Origin: CBDAPU01 sp965198875
GTDB lineage: Bacteria > Pseudomonadota > Gammaproteobacteria > Eutrophobiales > Eutrophobiaceae
Direction of reading: 5' to 3'
Length of the DNA: 64,000 nt
Assembly (NCBI GenBank): GCA_965198875.1
Contig: CBDAPU010000001.1
Coordinates: 248,001 to 312,000, forward strand
Shown here: in pieces, positions 1-8,259 of the stretch
How the letters are laid out: each line of letters starts with the position of its first letter
Position numbering within the stretch: position 1 is the first letter of the stretch
The notes under the pieces: generated by a model
What the model saw: only the letters and a program-made list of their open reading frames with translations
What the model was told of the DNA's origin: nothing
Database searches by the model: none
Program-made: the position numbers and the translations under genes

Positions 1-1041
1 CAGAAGCGCACCGATGATCAGGTTCTGCTTTACATTGCTGACCGAAGCGGTAACGTATTGCACATCATCACTGTTGAGCTGCATGTATAGACCCTGTTGT
101 TTCAACAGGCCGGCGTTTAACTGCGCTACCTTCTCTACCACATCCTCTTTAACCTGAACGACATTGGAGCCGATCTGCCGTCTTACCCCCAACGTGATGT
201 TGGGCACACCCTGGGCGTAGGAATAAAAACGCACTTCAAATGTGGATAATTCCACATGGCCTATATCCTTCAGGCGAATGAAGGCGCCACCACGATTGGC
301 GATGACCATGTTCTCAATATCATCGATGGTTTCAAACCGCCCCATGGTCCTGACGATATAACGGCGCTTGCCGCTATCGAGGTCGCCGCCGGAGATATCG
401 CGATTACGGGCGCGAATGGCATTACGCAATTCCGCCAGGGATATTCCCCTTTCCGCCAACCTCATTGGGTCCACATAGATCTTGATCTGCCGCTCCGCCC
501 CGCCCCACATGGACACCTCAGATACACCGGCAACCCGTTCGATCTGTGTACGCACATGGTCTTCCAGAAAATCCCGCATCTCTACCATGTTCACGTTGTT
601 CGGGTTACCGGGCAGCGGACGTGTGAGGTAGAACATGAAGGGATTATTGGAAATCGAACTGGTGATGATACGCGGCTCATCCACGTTTTCCGGATAGGCG
701 GGCACTTGCGATAGGGCATTGTTCACCCGGATCAACACTTCGTTAATGTCGGTGCCGTGGGGGAACTCCAGCTCAATGCGCGCACTGCCGGTGCTGGCGT
801 TGGAGATCATGCGATTAAGGCCGGGCAGACGACGCAGGTATTCTTCCTGCTCGATAATGATCTCTTTCTCTACGTCCTGGGGTGTGGCGCCAGGCCAGCG
901 TGTGGTGACCGTAACGGCACGCACATCTATGTCCGGGATCATCTGTACAGGCACACTGTAGATGGACAATATGCCAAATACGCTGATGATCACTATGCCA
1001 ACCGCAATAATGACGGGTTTTTCAATGGCGAATTGAAACAT
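1..1041 (-). CDS. RND-family efflux transporter, N-terminal part (runs off the left edge)
   Basis: Translation from the ATG at 1041 gives 347 codons without a stop to the window edge, so the C-terminal two thirds lie outside. It begins MFQFAIEKPVIIAVGIVII, the usual first transmembrane helix of AcrB/HAE1-type pumps, followed by the porter-domain signature VPVQMIPDIDVRAVTVTTRW and later LRRLPGLNRMISNAS. RND pumps are inner-membrane proton antiporters that export drugs, lipids or other hydrophobic compounds through a tripartite envelope complex. The gene starts 10 bp after the adaptor gene at 1052-2182, so pump and adaptor are one operon. Substrate cannot be told. No outer-membrane channel gene is visible; it may lie to the left. 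Confidence 0.93.
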   Translation of the reverse strand, partial: MFQFAIEKPVIIAVGIVIISVFGILSIYSVPVQMIPDIDVRAVTVTTRWPGATPQDVEKEIIIEQEEYLRRLPGLNRMISNASTGSARIELEFPHGTDINEVLIRVNNALSQVPAYPENVDEPRIITSSISNNPFMFYLTRPLPGNPNNVNMVEMRDFLEDHVRTQIERVAGVSEVSMWGGAERQIKIYVDPMRLAERGISLAELRNAIRARNRDISGGDLDSGKRRYIVRTMGRFETIDDIENMVIANRGGAFIRLKDIGHVELSTFEVRFYSYAQGVPNITLGVRRQIGSNVVQVKEDVVEKVAQLNAGLLKQQGLYMQLNSDDVQYVTASVSNVKQNLIIGALL

Positions 1042-1051
1042 GGTTTTGGCC

Positions 1052-2182
1052 CTAGAGTTTCAACTCAAGCTCGTCTTTGATCTCCACGAGCTGGCCGGGT
1101 TGCAGCATTTCATTGCCCCGGATCACCACCTGATCGCCGGCCTGCACAGGACCTCCGGTAATTTCAATACTCTCACGGTAGCTGCGTCCAGTCTGAATGA
1201 TCACCGGTTTGGCCTTCAGGGCGGCGCCCTGCTTTTGCAATACCCAGACGGACTCACTGCCATCGGGTTTTCGGACGATGGCGTCCTGAGGCAGTAGCAG
1301 GGCTTCTCCGGCTGAGGGGTCATTGAGATGAAAGACCACCCGGGCCGACATGCCCGGCGCTATCAGACGATCGCGGTTATTCAGGTCAATCCTCACCGGG
1401 AATGTCCTTGCGGACTCATTACTCATGGGCACTTTCATCGTTACCCTGGCGGAGAAGTGCCGTTCGGGATAGGCGTCGAACGTCATGGTAACCGGCGTGC
1501 CTAACTGCACATCATTGAAGTAATACTGGGGCACGGGCACATGGACTCGAAGGATCCGCATTTCCACCAATTCAAACAACGCCGAATCGGTCCCTACCCA
1601 CTCGCCCACCTCCACCCGCTTTTGGGTGATCACCCCATCGAACGGCGCTTTTACCGTATGCCGCCTGAGCATCTCTTTTTGCTTTTGCATCGCCTGTTTT
1701 AGGCGCTCCAGTGCGGCGCCATCCATATCCACCGTTGCCAGCGCCGCCGCATAATCGGTTGCCGGGATGTGTTTCCTGCTCACCAGCCCGGCTGCTTCAT
1801 CCCGTTGTCGCATGGCCTCTTTTAACCTGATCTCGGCTTCTTTCACCTGGGCCTGGGAGCGATTATAATCAAGCTGTGCTATGTCCCTGTCCAATGCCAG
1901 CAACACATCGCCCTGTTTCACTTCATCACCTTCATCCACGCTGATCGATGCGACCAAACCGGCTACCTGCGGCGAGAGCCTGGATAGGCGGGGTGTTGTT
2001 ACCGAGCCGCTGAGGGGCAACTCTTCAAAGAGCGGTGCGCTCATGGCTTTAACCACCTTCACCGGTGTGGCGCGCTGTTGCTGTGCCTGTGCCGTGCCTG
2101 ATCCGCCAATCACCAGCAGACCCATGACCACCAGGGCGCATCGCTTCATGCAGAGAGTGGGTGTGTGGCTAGATAAACTCAT
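1052..2182 (-). CDS. RND efflux periplasmic adaptor (membrane fusion protein)
   Basis: A 376-residue HlyD/AcrA-type adaptor that would link the RND pump at 1-1041 to an outer-membrane channel. Visible parts are an N-terminal signal peptide (core about residues 14-33, ending AQA), a biotinyl/lipoyl-like half motif around residues 65-95 (VAGLVASISVDEGDEVKQGDVL), a helical hairpin about 95-170, the second lipoyl half (HTVKAPFDGVITQKRVEVGEWV) and a beta-barrel domain. The ATG at 2182 is preceded by GAGG seven bases away and overlaps the end of rdgB by 14 bp, which suggests coupled translation; a second ATG at 2149 would give a shorter n-region but has no visible ribosome-binding site. It is probably co-transcribed with rdgB and the pump. 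Confidence 0.92.
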   Translation of the reverse strand: MSLSSHTPTLCMKRCALVVMGLLVIGGSGTAQAQQQRATPVKVVKAMSAPLFEELPLSGSVTTPRLSRLSPQVAGLVASISVDEGDEVKQGDVLLALDRDIAQLDYNRSQAQVKEAEIRLKEAMRQRDEAAGLVSRKHIPATDYAAALATVDMDGAALERLKQAMQKQKEMLRRHTVKAPFDGVITQKRVEVGEWVGTDSALFELVEMRILRVHVPVPQYYFNDVQLGTPVTMTFDAYPERHFSARVTMKVPMSNESARTFPVRIDLNNRDRLIAPGMSARVVFHLNDPSAGEALLLPQDAIVRKPDGSESVWVLQKQGAALKAKPVIIQTGRSYRESIEITGGPVQAGDQVVIRGNEMLQPGQLVEIKDELELKL

Positions 2183-2816
2183 TCGCCTGCCTCATCAGTG
2201 CAAACAACTCTCTCAGGGCCCGCCCCCTGTGACTGAGTGTATTTTTGATGTCCGCTGGCAACTCCGCTGCGGTACAACCCTTAGCAGGGACATAAAATAT
2301 GGGATCGTAGCCGAAACCATTATCACCTCGTGGCTCATTCACAATATATCCCCGCCAGACGCCCTGTGCAATGAGGGGCTTAAGGTCGGTTTCACTTCGC
2401 ATATAGACCATGACGCATTGAAAGCGTGCGGTGGGTTTTTCTGCGCCGGTGTGGGCAATGTTCTCTAACAGCAAGCGCCGATTATCCTCATCTGAGGCGG
2501 CCTCACCGGCATAGCGGGCCGAGTAGATCCCGGGCTCACCGTTTAATACATCCACTTCAATGCCGGAGTCATCGGCGATAACAGGGTGCTCGCTCATACC
2601 CGCAGCGCCTCTGGCCTTGAGCAGGGCGTTTTCGAGAAAACTGTTTCCACTCTCCACGGCTTGTGGCGCTGAAAATCGCGACTGCGGTATGATTTCAATG
2701 CCGTGGCGGGAGAATAAGGCGGCGAACTCCCGCAGTTTCCCCGGGTTAGCGCTGGCGATAACAACTTCTCTACCGGCGCCCCTTTCTCTACCAGCACCCC
2801 TCTCAGAACAAGACAT
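2169..2816 (-). CDS. rdgB: XTP/dITP (non-canonical purine NTP) pyrophosphatase, RdgB/HAM1 family
   Basis: House-cleaning enzyme that hydrolyses ITP, dITP and XTP to monophosphates plus pyrophosphate, keeping deaminated purines out of DNA and RNA. The family core is intact: VVIASANPGKLREF near the N terminus, SFLENALLKA, HPVIADDSGIEVDVLNGEPG with the catalytic/metal acidic residues, the GDNGFGYDPIF motif, and LSHRGRAL near the end. I chose the ATG at 2816 (215 residues); an upstream ATG at 2882 would add 22 unconserved residues. Even from 2816 there is an odd 17-residue leader containing the hexapeptide RGAGRE twice, encoded by an 18 bp tandem duplication at 2766-2801. Its end overlaps the adaptor gene's start. 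Confidence 0.93.
   Translation of the reverse strand: MSCSERGAGRERGAGREVVIASANPGKLREFAALFSRHGIEIIPQSRFSAPQAVESGNSFLENALLKARGAAGMSEHPVIADDSGIEVDVLNGEPGIYSARYAGEAASDEDNRRLLLENIAHTGAEKPTARFQCVMVYMRSETDLKPLIAQGVWRGYIVNEPRGDNGFGYDPIFYVPAKGCTAAELPADIKNTLSHRGRALRELFALMRQANEFI
2766..2801. repeat. 18 bp tandem duplication in the 5' end of rdgB
   Basis: Two adjacent 18 bp units at 2766-2783 and 2784-2801 differ at only two positions. On the minus strand each encodes RGAGRE, so the duplication lengthens the unconserved leader of RdgB without shifting frame. Confidence 0.85.
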
Positions 2817-3021
2817 GATCCCTCGCCACACCCCGGTAGCCCACCCTCGCGCATTGAACATCACCCCCGGCGGTGTTCTCATCCATGCCGGGCATAGGCG
2901 GCTTTGAGATGCACATCCGAGGCAAAACCCGCCGCCTCGCCGCTCCGCTTAGAGATAAGGCAACAACATCCCGCAGGGGAGCGGGCGCCCCGTTAAGAGA
3001 AGTGCTACTCAGCATGGGATC

Positions 3022-3738
3022 TTAAAGATTTAATGTGCTCGACTGGATTGTGAAGAGTGCATTGATCCCGCCTCTGGCCAGCGCCAGTAACTGCTCCAGT
3101 TCCGCAAAGGTAAATGGATGTCCCTCGGCGGTACCCTGAACCTCGATTAACTCATTTTTATCATTCATGATCACATTCATATCTGTCCCGGCCGATGAGT
3201 CCTCCGCATAATCCAGATCCAGCACCGGCGCCCCCGCACAAATACCCACCGACACGGAAGCGACCGCCGAGGTGACGGGATTGGACTTGATCAGGCCCCG
3301 CCTCAATGCATGATTCACTGCATCCACGAGCGCCACATAACTGCCGGTAATCGAGGCGGTGCGGGTACCGCCATCGGCCTGAATCACATCACAATCCACG
3401 AAGATGGTGTTCTCACCCAGGGCGGATAAATCAACCGCCGCCCTCAATGCGCGTCCGATGAGGCGCTGGATTTCCTGGGTACGCCCGCTTTGTTTATTCT
3501 GGCTGGCTTCACGACGCATACGCCGATGGGTGGAACGTGGCAACATCCCGTATTCAGCCGTCACCCAGCCCCTGCCTTCACCTTTCAAAAAAGACGGCAC
3601 CGAGCGCTCGAAGGACGCATTACAGATCACCCGGGTGCGGCCGAACTCGACCAGCACGGAGCCCTCGGCATGACAGGTATAGCCCCGGGTCAACATCACT
3701 TTTCTCATTTCATCATGAGCACGTCCATCTGCGCGCAT
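3022..3738 (-). CDS. rph: Ribonuclease PH
   Basis: Phosphorolytic 3'-5' exoribonuclease that trims tRNA precursors, using inorganic phosphate to release nucleoside diphosphates. The 238-residue length is normal. Family features seen are the N-terminal RADGRAHDEMRKV, GSVLVEFGRTRVICNAS, PSFLKGEGRGWVTAEYGMLPRSTHRR, the RTQEIQRLIGRALRAAVDL segment with phosphate-contacting arginines, and DCDVIQADGGTRTASITG. The ATG at 3738 has AGGAG nine bases upstream. Transcribed away from yicC; the 169 bp between the two starts must hold both promoters. The 205 bp between rph and rdgB contains no convincing gene. Confidence 0.97.
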   Translation of the reverse strand: MRADGRAHDEMRKVMLTRGYTCHAEGSVLVEFGRTRVICNASFERSVPSFLKGEGRGWVTAEYGMLPRSTHRRMRREASQNKQSGRTQEIQRLIGRALRAAVDLSALGENTIFVDCDVIQADGGTRTASITGSYVALVDAVNHALRRGLIKSNPVTSAVASVSVGICAGAPVLDLDYAEDSSAGTDMNVIMNDKNELIEVQGTAEGHPFTFAELEQLLALARGGINALFTIQSSTLNL

Positions 3739-3833
3739 CGTGACTTATCTCCTGATCGGTGATTTTGTGTACATCTTTATACCATAATCGGCGATCCCTG
3801 CCATGATATGAATTTTATCAATAAAACAGATGT

Positions 3834-3861
3834 TTGCCGTTTTATGTGAAGCAGGTACTAT
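3834..3861 (+). promoter_or_regulatory. Candidate sigma-70 promoter for yicC
   Basis: TTGCCG at 3834-3839 and TACTAT at 3856-3861 are separated by 16 bp, 47 bp before the chosen yicC start. The match is reasonable but not strong and rests on sequence alone. Confidence 0.3.
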
Positions 3862-3907
3862 TCTCTCCCACGATGAACCCGAATCCATAACCGATGTGGG
3901 AATTGAG

Positions 3908-4765
3908 ATGGTCGCAAGCATGACGGCATTCGCACGGCTGGAAGGTGAAGGCCACTGGGGCCGGGCTATATGGGAGATCCGCACGGTTAATCACCGCTAT
4001 CTCGATACCTCACTGCGCCTGCCCGAAGAGTTTCGAACCCTGGAGGCAACAATCAGAGAGCATATTTCAGCAAAACTCAGCCGCGGCAAAGTCGATTGCC
4101 ATCTGCGTTATGAAACCCACACTACCCGCAATGAGATCTGTATCAATGCGCCACTGGCCAAACAGCTCATCCATGCGGCGGATAGTTTGAACATAGCCGG
4201 TGATCCCTCCATCAACCCCCTTGATATCTTGCGCTGGCCCGGCGTTATCGAGAAAAAAACAACCGATCCTGACACACTTCGGGGACCGGTGATCACGTTG
4301 CTGGATGAGACGCTGGATATCATCACCAGCGATCGGCAACGGGAAGGGGAGAAAATCAAAGCGCTGATCGATGCGCGCTGTGATCAGTCTTTAGCCCATG
4401 TGGCGTTTGTGCGCGCACAGATCCCCGATATTATGCACGGCATAAAAGCGCGTTACCTGGCCAGGGCCAATGCAGGCAAGGTTGATCTGGATCAAGACAG
4501 ACTGGAGCAGGAGATGCTTCTACTATCGCAGAGACTGGATGTGGCCGAAGAGTTGGACCGGTTGGAGGCCCATATTCATGAGGTCAAACGGGTGCTGCAT
4601 GGGGCCGTTCCCATTGGCAGACGGCTTGATTTTCTCATGCAGGAAATAAACCGGGAAGCCAACACACTGGGTTCGAAATCCGCCCACATCGACACCAGCA
4701 ACACGGCGGTTGAGCTAAAAGTGCTTATCGAGCAGATGCGTGAACACATACAGAATATCGAATAG
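3908..4765 (+). CDS. yicC: YicC/YloC family endoribonuclease
   Basis: YicC-like proteins are widely conserved stress-induced endoribonucleases; this call rests on the characteristic start MVASMTAFARLEGEGHWG, the early IRTVNHRYLDTSLRLPEE motif, and the C-terminal DUF1732 segment with IGRRLDFLMQEINREANTLGSKS. The frame is open from 3830, but the family begins at the ATG at 3908 (285 residues), which leaves the promoter candidate upstream. It lies 6 bp before gmk, so the two are probably co-transcribed; this neighbourhood is common in gammaproteobacteria. Confidence 0.94.
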   Translation: MVASMTAFARLEGEGHWGRAIWEIRTVNHRYLDTSLRLPEEFRTLEATIREHISAKLSRGKVDCHLRYETHTTRNEICINAPLAKQLIHAADSLNIAGDPSINPLDILRWPGVIEKKTTDPDTLRGPVITLLDETLDIITSDRQREGEKIKALIDARCDQSLAHVAFVRAQIPDIMHGIKARYLARANAGKVDLDQDRLEQEMLLLSQRLDVAEELDRLEAHIHEVKRVLHGAVPIGRRLDFLMQEINREANTLGSKSAHIDTSNTAVELKVLIEQMREHIQNIE

Positions 4766-4771
4766 CGGCGT

Positions 4772-5407
4772 ATGGGTATGCGTAGGGGTATGTTGTTCGT
4801 CATCTCGGCGCCATCCGGTGCAGGCAAGACCTCGCTGGTAAAAGCGCTGCTTGCGATGATCCCGGACTTGTCTGTTTCCATCTCACATACCACACGGCCA
4901 CCCAGGCCATACGAGCAACCCGGCTCGGATTATCATTTCGTCAGCGAGAAGGTATTCCAGGGCATGATAGATGAAGACCAGTTTTTGGAATATGCAAAAG
5001 TGTTTGATTATCACTATGGCACCTCGCGACCCTGGTTGGAACAACAACTTCTCGAAGGCAACGACATGATCCTGGAGATTGACTGGCAGGGCGCACAGCA
5101 GGTACGTCACATCATCAGGGAGACGATCAACATCTTTATCCTGCCCCCCTCTTTCAACGCGTTGGCGGAGCGCCTTCGGGGGCGAGGTGATGAAGATGAC
5201 AACATCGCCCGCCGAATGCACGAGGCCATCGGCGAGATGCAACGCTATAGAGAATATGACTACCTGGTGGTTAATGATGATTTCGATAAAACCCTGGATG
5301 AATTATCAGCGATTTTTACCGCAGCCAGGCACGAATACCGCCTGCAGCGCGGTTTTTATGAGGAAATTGTGGAAGACTTATTGCGACAGGGACGGGATCT
5401 CAAGTAA
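4772..5407 (+). CDS. gmk: Guanylate kinase
   Basis: Essential cytosolic enzyme that phosphorylates GMP to GDP with ATP, feeding GTP and (p)ppGpp pools. The P-loop SAPSGAGKTS is at about residues 12-21; the GMP-binding segment SISHTTRPPRPYEQPGSDYHF and the lid-region RLRGRGDEDDNIARRM are intact. Three ATGs (4772, 4778, 4790) are possible starts; the last is preceded by AGGGG and gives the N terminus MLFVISAP typical of the family, so the true protein may be six residues shorter. The gene is followed 79 bp later by rpoZ and spoT, grouping nucleotide and alarmone metabolism. Confidence 0.97.
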   Translation: MGMRRGMLFVISAPSGAGKTSLVKALLAMIPDLSVSISHTTRPPRPYEQPGSDYHFVSEKVFQGMIDEDQFLEYAKVFDYHYGTSRPWLEQQLLEGNDMILEIDWQGAQQVRHIIRETINIFILPPSFNALAERLRGRGDEDDNIARRMHEAIGEMQRYREYDYLVVNDDFDKTLDELSAIFTAARHEYRLQRGFYEEIVEDLLRQGRDLK

Positions 5408-5486
5408 CATGCCCCTGCCCAGGTTTGAGGCTTGCCAAGAGTAACCCATTTCTAAATTTTAACGAGGACTGAAACGAGGACGGATA

Positions 5487-5780
5487 ATGGCGCGACTGAC
5501 TGTAGAAGACTGCCTTGAGAACCTGGATAACCGTTATGATCTGGTATTACTCGCCAGCAAGCGTGCGCGGCAATTAAGTACCGGCGCCGACCCCCTGGTA
5601 GAGGCGGGATCGGACAAACCCACGGTTATCGCCCTGCGCGAGATCGCCGCCGGGCTGATCACCAATGAGAATATCAGCACCATAGACAAACCCCGATTCG
5701 AAGATGAAGCGGATGCGATTGAGTTTCAAACAACCCCCTATCTCGGCATCGCCGACAGCTTTACGGCACACTTCCCCTAA
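5487..5780 (+). CDS. rpoZ: RNA polymerase omega subunit
   Basis: A 97-residue omega subunit that helps assemble the beta' subunit and forms part of a ppGpp-binding site on RNA polymerase. It begins MARLTVEDCLENLDNRYDLV and contains LASKRARQL and KPTVIALREIAAG, both hallmarks of the family. The start is supported by GAGG seven bases upstream. It sits between gmk and spoT, as in many gammaproteobacteria. Confidence 0.96.
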   Translation: MARLTVEDCLENLDNRYDLVLLASKRARQLSTGADPLVEAGSDKPTVIALREIAAGLITNENISTIDKPRFEDEADAIEFQTTPYLGIADSFTAHFP

Positions 5781-5852
5781 AAGCCGCCTCATAAGCCCGG
5801 CGCCAACATCTTAACCGGGCAAAAACCACCTTGCCGGGTTACACTGATCCCC

Positions 5853-7964
5853 ATGATCACCATCTCTGCCCTGGAAAAACGGATCAGCCGCTATTTGACC
5901 GCCGATGATGTGGGCAAGGTGCGCCGTGCCTATGAGTTTGGCGCACTGGCCCATGAAGGCCAGCATCGTAAAAGTGGCGAGCCTTATATCCATCATCCCC
6001 TTGAGGTGGCGGCTATTCTGGGTGACATGCACATGGACCCTCAAACCCTGGTTGCGGCCATATTGCATGACGTCATCGAGGACACCGAAACCGCCAAAGA
6101 TGAAATAAGAGAACAATTCGGCAAGGATGTGGCCGAGCTGGTGGATGGCGTCAGTAAATTAACGCAAATTGAGTTCGACTCACACGCTGAGGCGCAGGCA
6201 CATAATTTTCGCAAAATGTTAATGGCCATGAGTAACGACATTCGCGTTATTCTGGTCAAGCTCGCTGATCGTCTGCATAACATGCACACCCTGGCCGCCC
6301 TCTCCCCTGAAAAGCGGCGCCGGATCGCCAGAGAAACACTGGAGATATATGCGCCTATCGCCCAGCGCCTGGGCATTAACCGCATTCGCCTGGAATTGGA
6401 GGAGCTCGGTTTTTCCACCCTGTATCCCATGCGCCATCGCATACTAAACGAGCAGATCATCAAGGCGAGAGGGCATCGAAAAGAGATCATCAATAAAATA
6501 CGTAACGCATTTAAGCGGCGACTAAGGCAGGAAAAACTCCACGCACAGGTGCTCGGCAGAGAGAAACACCTGTACGGCATTTATCAGAAGATGCTAACCC
6601 GGGATCTGTCCTTTAATGAGGTCTACGATGTCTATGCTTTTCGCATCATCGTGGAAGATGTGGATACCTGTTATCGCATCGTTGGCAGCGTACACAATCT
6701 GTACAAACCCGTGCCGGGTAAGTTCAAGGATTATATCGCCATCCCAAAATCCAATGGCTACCAGTCATTGCATACCGTTTTATTCGGCCCCTATGGCGTA
6801 CCGGTGGAAGTGCAGATCAGAACCCGGGACATGGACGATGTGGCCGAGGCCGGTATTGCCGCCCACTGGCTATACAAATCCGGCGCTGCCGGCGATCGTT
6901 CCGGCGCACACAAACGCGCACGGGAGTGGTTAAGACGGGTGATGGAAATGCAAACCACGGCAGGCAATCCACAGGAGTTTCTTGAACACGTCAAGGTCGA
7001 TCTGTTCCCTGAATCGGTTTATGCCTTTACCCCAAAAGGCAAAATTATCGAATTGCAAAAAGGCGCCACTGCGGTGGATTTCGCCTATGCCATCCACTCC
7101 GATGTGGGCAATAGCTGTGTGGGCGTCAGGATAGACAGGCGCCTCTCTCCCCTAAATACCCACCTTGCGACAGGGCAGACCATCGAGGTGATCACCGCCC
7201 CGGGAGGGCGACCTGATCCGGCCTGGCTTAATTTCAGCGTCACCGCCAAAGCCCGATCCAACATCAGGCACTATCTGAAAAACCTGCGTAAGAGTGAGGC
7301 GCGCGCCCTGGGCAAGCGCCTGTTGATCCGGGAGCTGAAAATGTACGCCACCGGCCTTGATGAAATCGGCCCGCAACAATGGCTGAAGGTATTAAACGAA
7401 TGCAACCTGGGCACTCGGGATGAATTATTACAGGAAGTGGGCCTGGGGAATCGCATTGCCGCGATTGTCGTGCGCCAGCTTATCGAGCAGCCGGCCAAAG
7501 ACAAGCCGATGAATGGTCAGAGCAGCCTGCCTTTAACCATTAAAGGCACTGAGGGTATGGTGGTGAGTTTTCCCAAGTGTTGCCTGCCCATCCCCGGGGA
7601 TCCGGTGCTCGGCTTTGTGACCGCCGGCCGCGGCATCGTTGTGCATCACCAGTCCTGCCCGAATATCACTGAATTCAGGAACCATCCCGATAAATGGATC
7701 AGCATCGACTGGGAGGAAGACATTGCCGGGGAGTTTCCAACGAATATGAGGGTCGACATTACCAATCAGCGGGGGGTGCTGGCAAAGATAGCCGCCGAGA
7801 TCGCCGATCAGAACGCCAACATCATTAACGTGGAAATGAAAGACCGGGATGATCGCTACACCACTTTGAAGTTCGTGGTTGAAGTCTCCGATCGATTGCA
7901 TCTGGCGCGGATCATCAGGCGAATACGAAATCTCCCCCATGTATCCCGAATCAGCAGAAGATGA
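5853..7964 (+). CDS. spoT: Bifunctional (p)ppGpp synthetase/hydrolase SpoT
   Basis: A 703-residue RelA/SpoT homologue that makes and degrades the stringent-response alarmone. Order of domains: HD hydrolase with IHHP near 46-49 and the catalytic pair in LHDVIEDT near 71-78, so hydrolase activity is expected; synthetase domain about 235-350 with YKPVPGKFKDYIAIPKSNGYQSLHT; TGS domain about 388-450; a zinc-finger/CC-type segment with FPKCCLPIPGDPVLG; and a C-terminal ACT domain. Both activities look intact, the pattern for SpoT rather than RelA. No strong ribosome-binding site precedes the ATG, which is 72 bp after rpoZ. Confidence 0.97.
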   Translation: MITISALEKRISRYLTADDVGKVRRAYEFGALAHEGQHRKSGEPYIHHPLEVAAILGDMHMDPQTLVAAILHDVIEDTETAKDEIREQFGKDVAELVDGVSKLTQIEFDSHAEAQAHNFRKMLMAMSNDIRVILVKLADRLHNMHTLAALSPEKRRRIARETLEIYAPIAQRLGINRIRLELEELGFSTLYPMRHRILNEQIIKARGHRKEIINKIRNAFKRRLRQEKLHAQVLGREKHLYGIYQKMLTRDLSFNEVYDVYAFRIIVEDVDTCYRIVGSVHNLYKPVPGKFKDYIAIPKSNGYQSLHTVLFGPYGVPVEVQIRTRDMDDVAEAGIAAHWLYKSGAAGDRSGAHKRAREWLRRVMEMQTTAGNPQEFLEHVKVDLFPESVYAFTPKGKIIELQKGATAVDFAYAIHSDVGNSCVGVRIDRRLSPLNTHLATGQTIEVITAPGGRPDPAWLNFSVTAKARSNIRHYLKNLRKSEARALGKRLLIRELKMYATGLDEIGPQQWLKVLNECNLGTRDELLQEVGLGNRIAAIVVRQLIEQPAKDKPMNGQSSLPLTIKGTEGMVVSFPKCCLPIPGDPVLGFVTAGRGIVVHHQSCPNITEFRNHPDKWISIDWEEDIAGEFPTNMRVDITNQRGVLAKIAAEIADQNANIINVEMKDRDDRYTTLKFVVEVSDRLHLARIIRRIRNLPHVSRISRR

Positions 7965-8259
7965 TCTCTCAGGAGAGCAGGCAGAGCGAATACGCAGAGA
8001 GGCCGGCAACGGCGAATGCCATCGGGTCATTGATGATCAGGGGCAAGGTGGACTTGCCGGCGCCCTGGCGGGAGGGTCATCCCCATGACCGCCCAGGGTT
8101 AAGGTCATGCGCTACCTGTAAAGCCATGAACGACTGACGGGCATGCTTAACTGCAATCCCGCTGTCGTTGATCTGCCCTGGCCAATGATTGCCTCTCCCG
8201 CTTATCCGCAAGGGTAGGTTATAATGCACAAACTTTAAGCCCGGAGGCACACTCACTTC
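7965..8259. other. Intergenic region between spoT and recG
   Basis: About 295 bp with no convincing gene; the trmH gene found here in enterobacteria is absent. A perfect TATAAT lies at 8220-8225, 34 bp before recG, but no -35 element is found at normal spacing, so a promoter here is only possible. Confidence 0.6.

Noticed and set aside
2803..3015. 70-codon minus-strand frame between rdgB and rph
   Set aside because: No ribosome-binding site or family; overlaps the rdgB start in another frame.
3739..3907. Extended yicC start at 3830
   Set aside because: Family proteins start with the SMTAFAR motif and the extra residues are not conserved; a promoter candidate overlaps the extension.
8189..8225. 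Promoter before recG with TTGCCT and TATAAT
   Set aside because: Spacing is 25 bp, too long; only the -10 is good.
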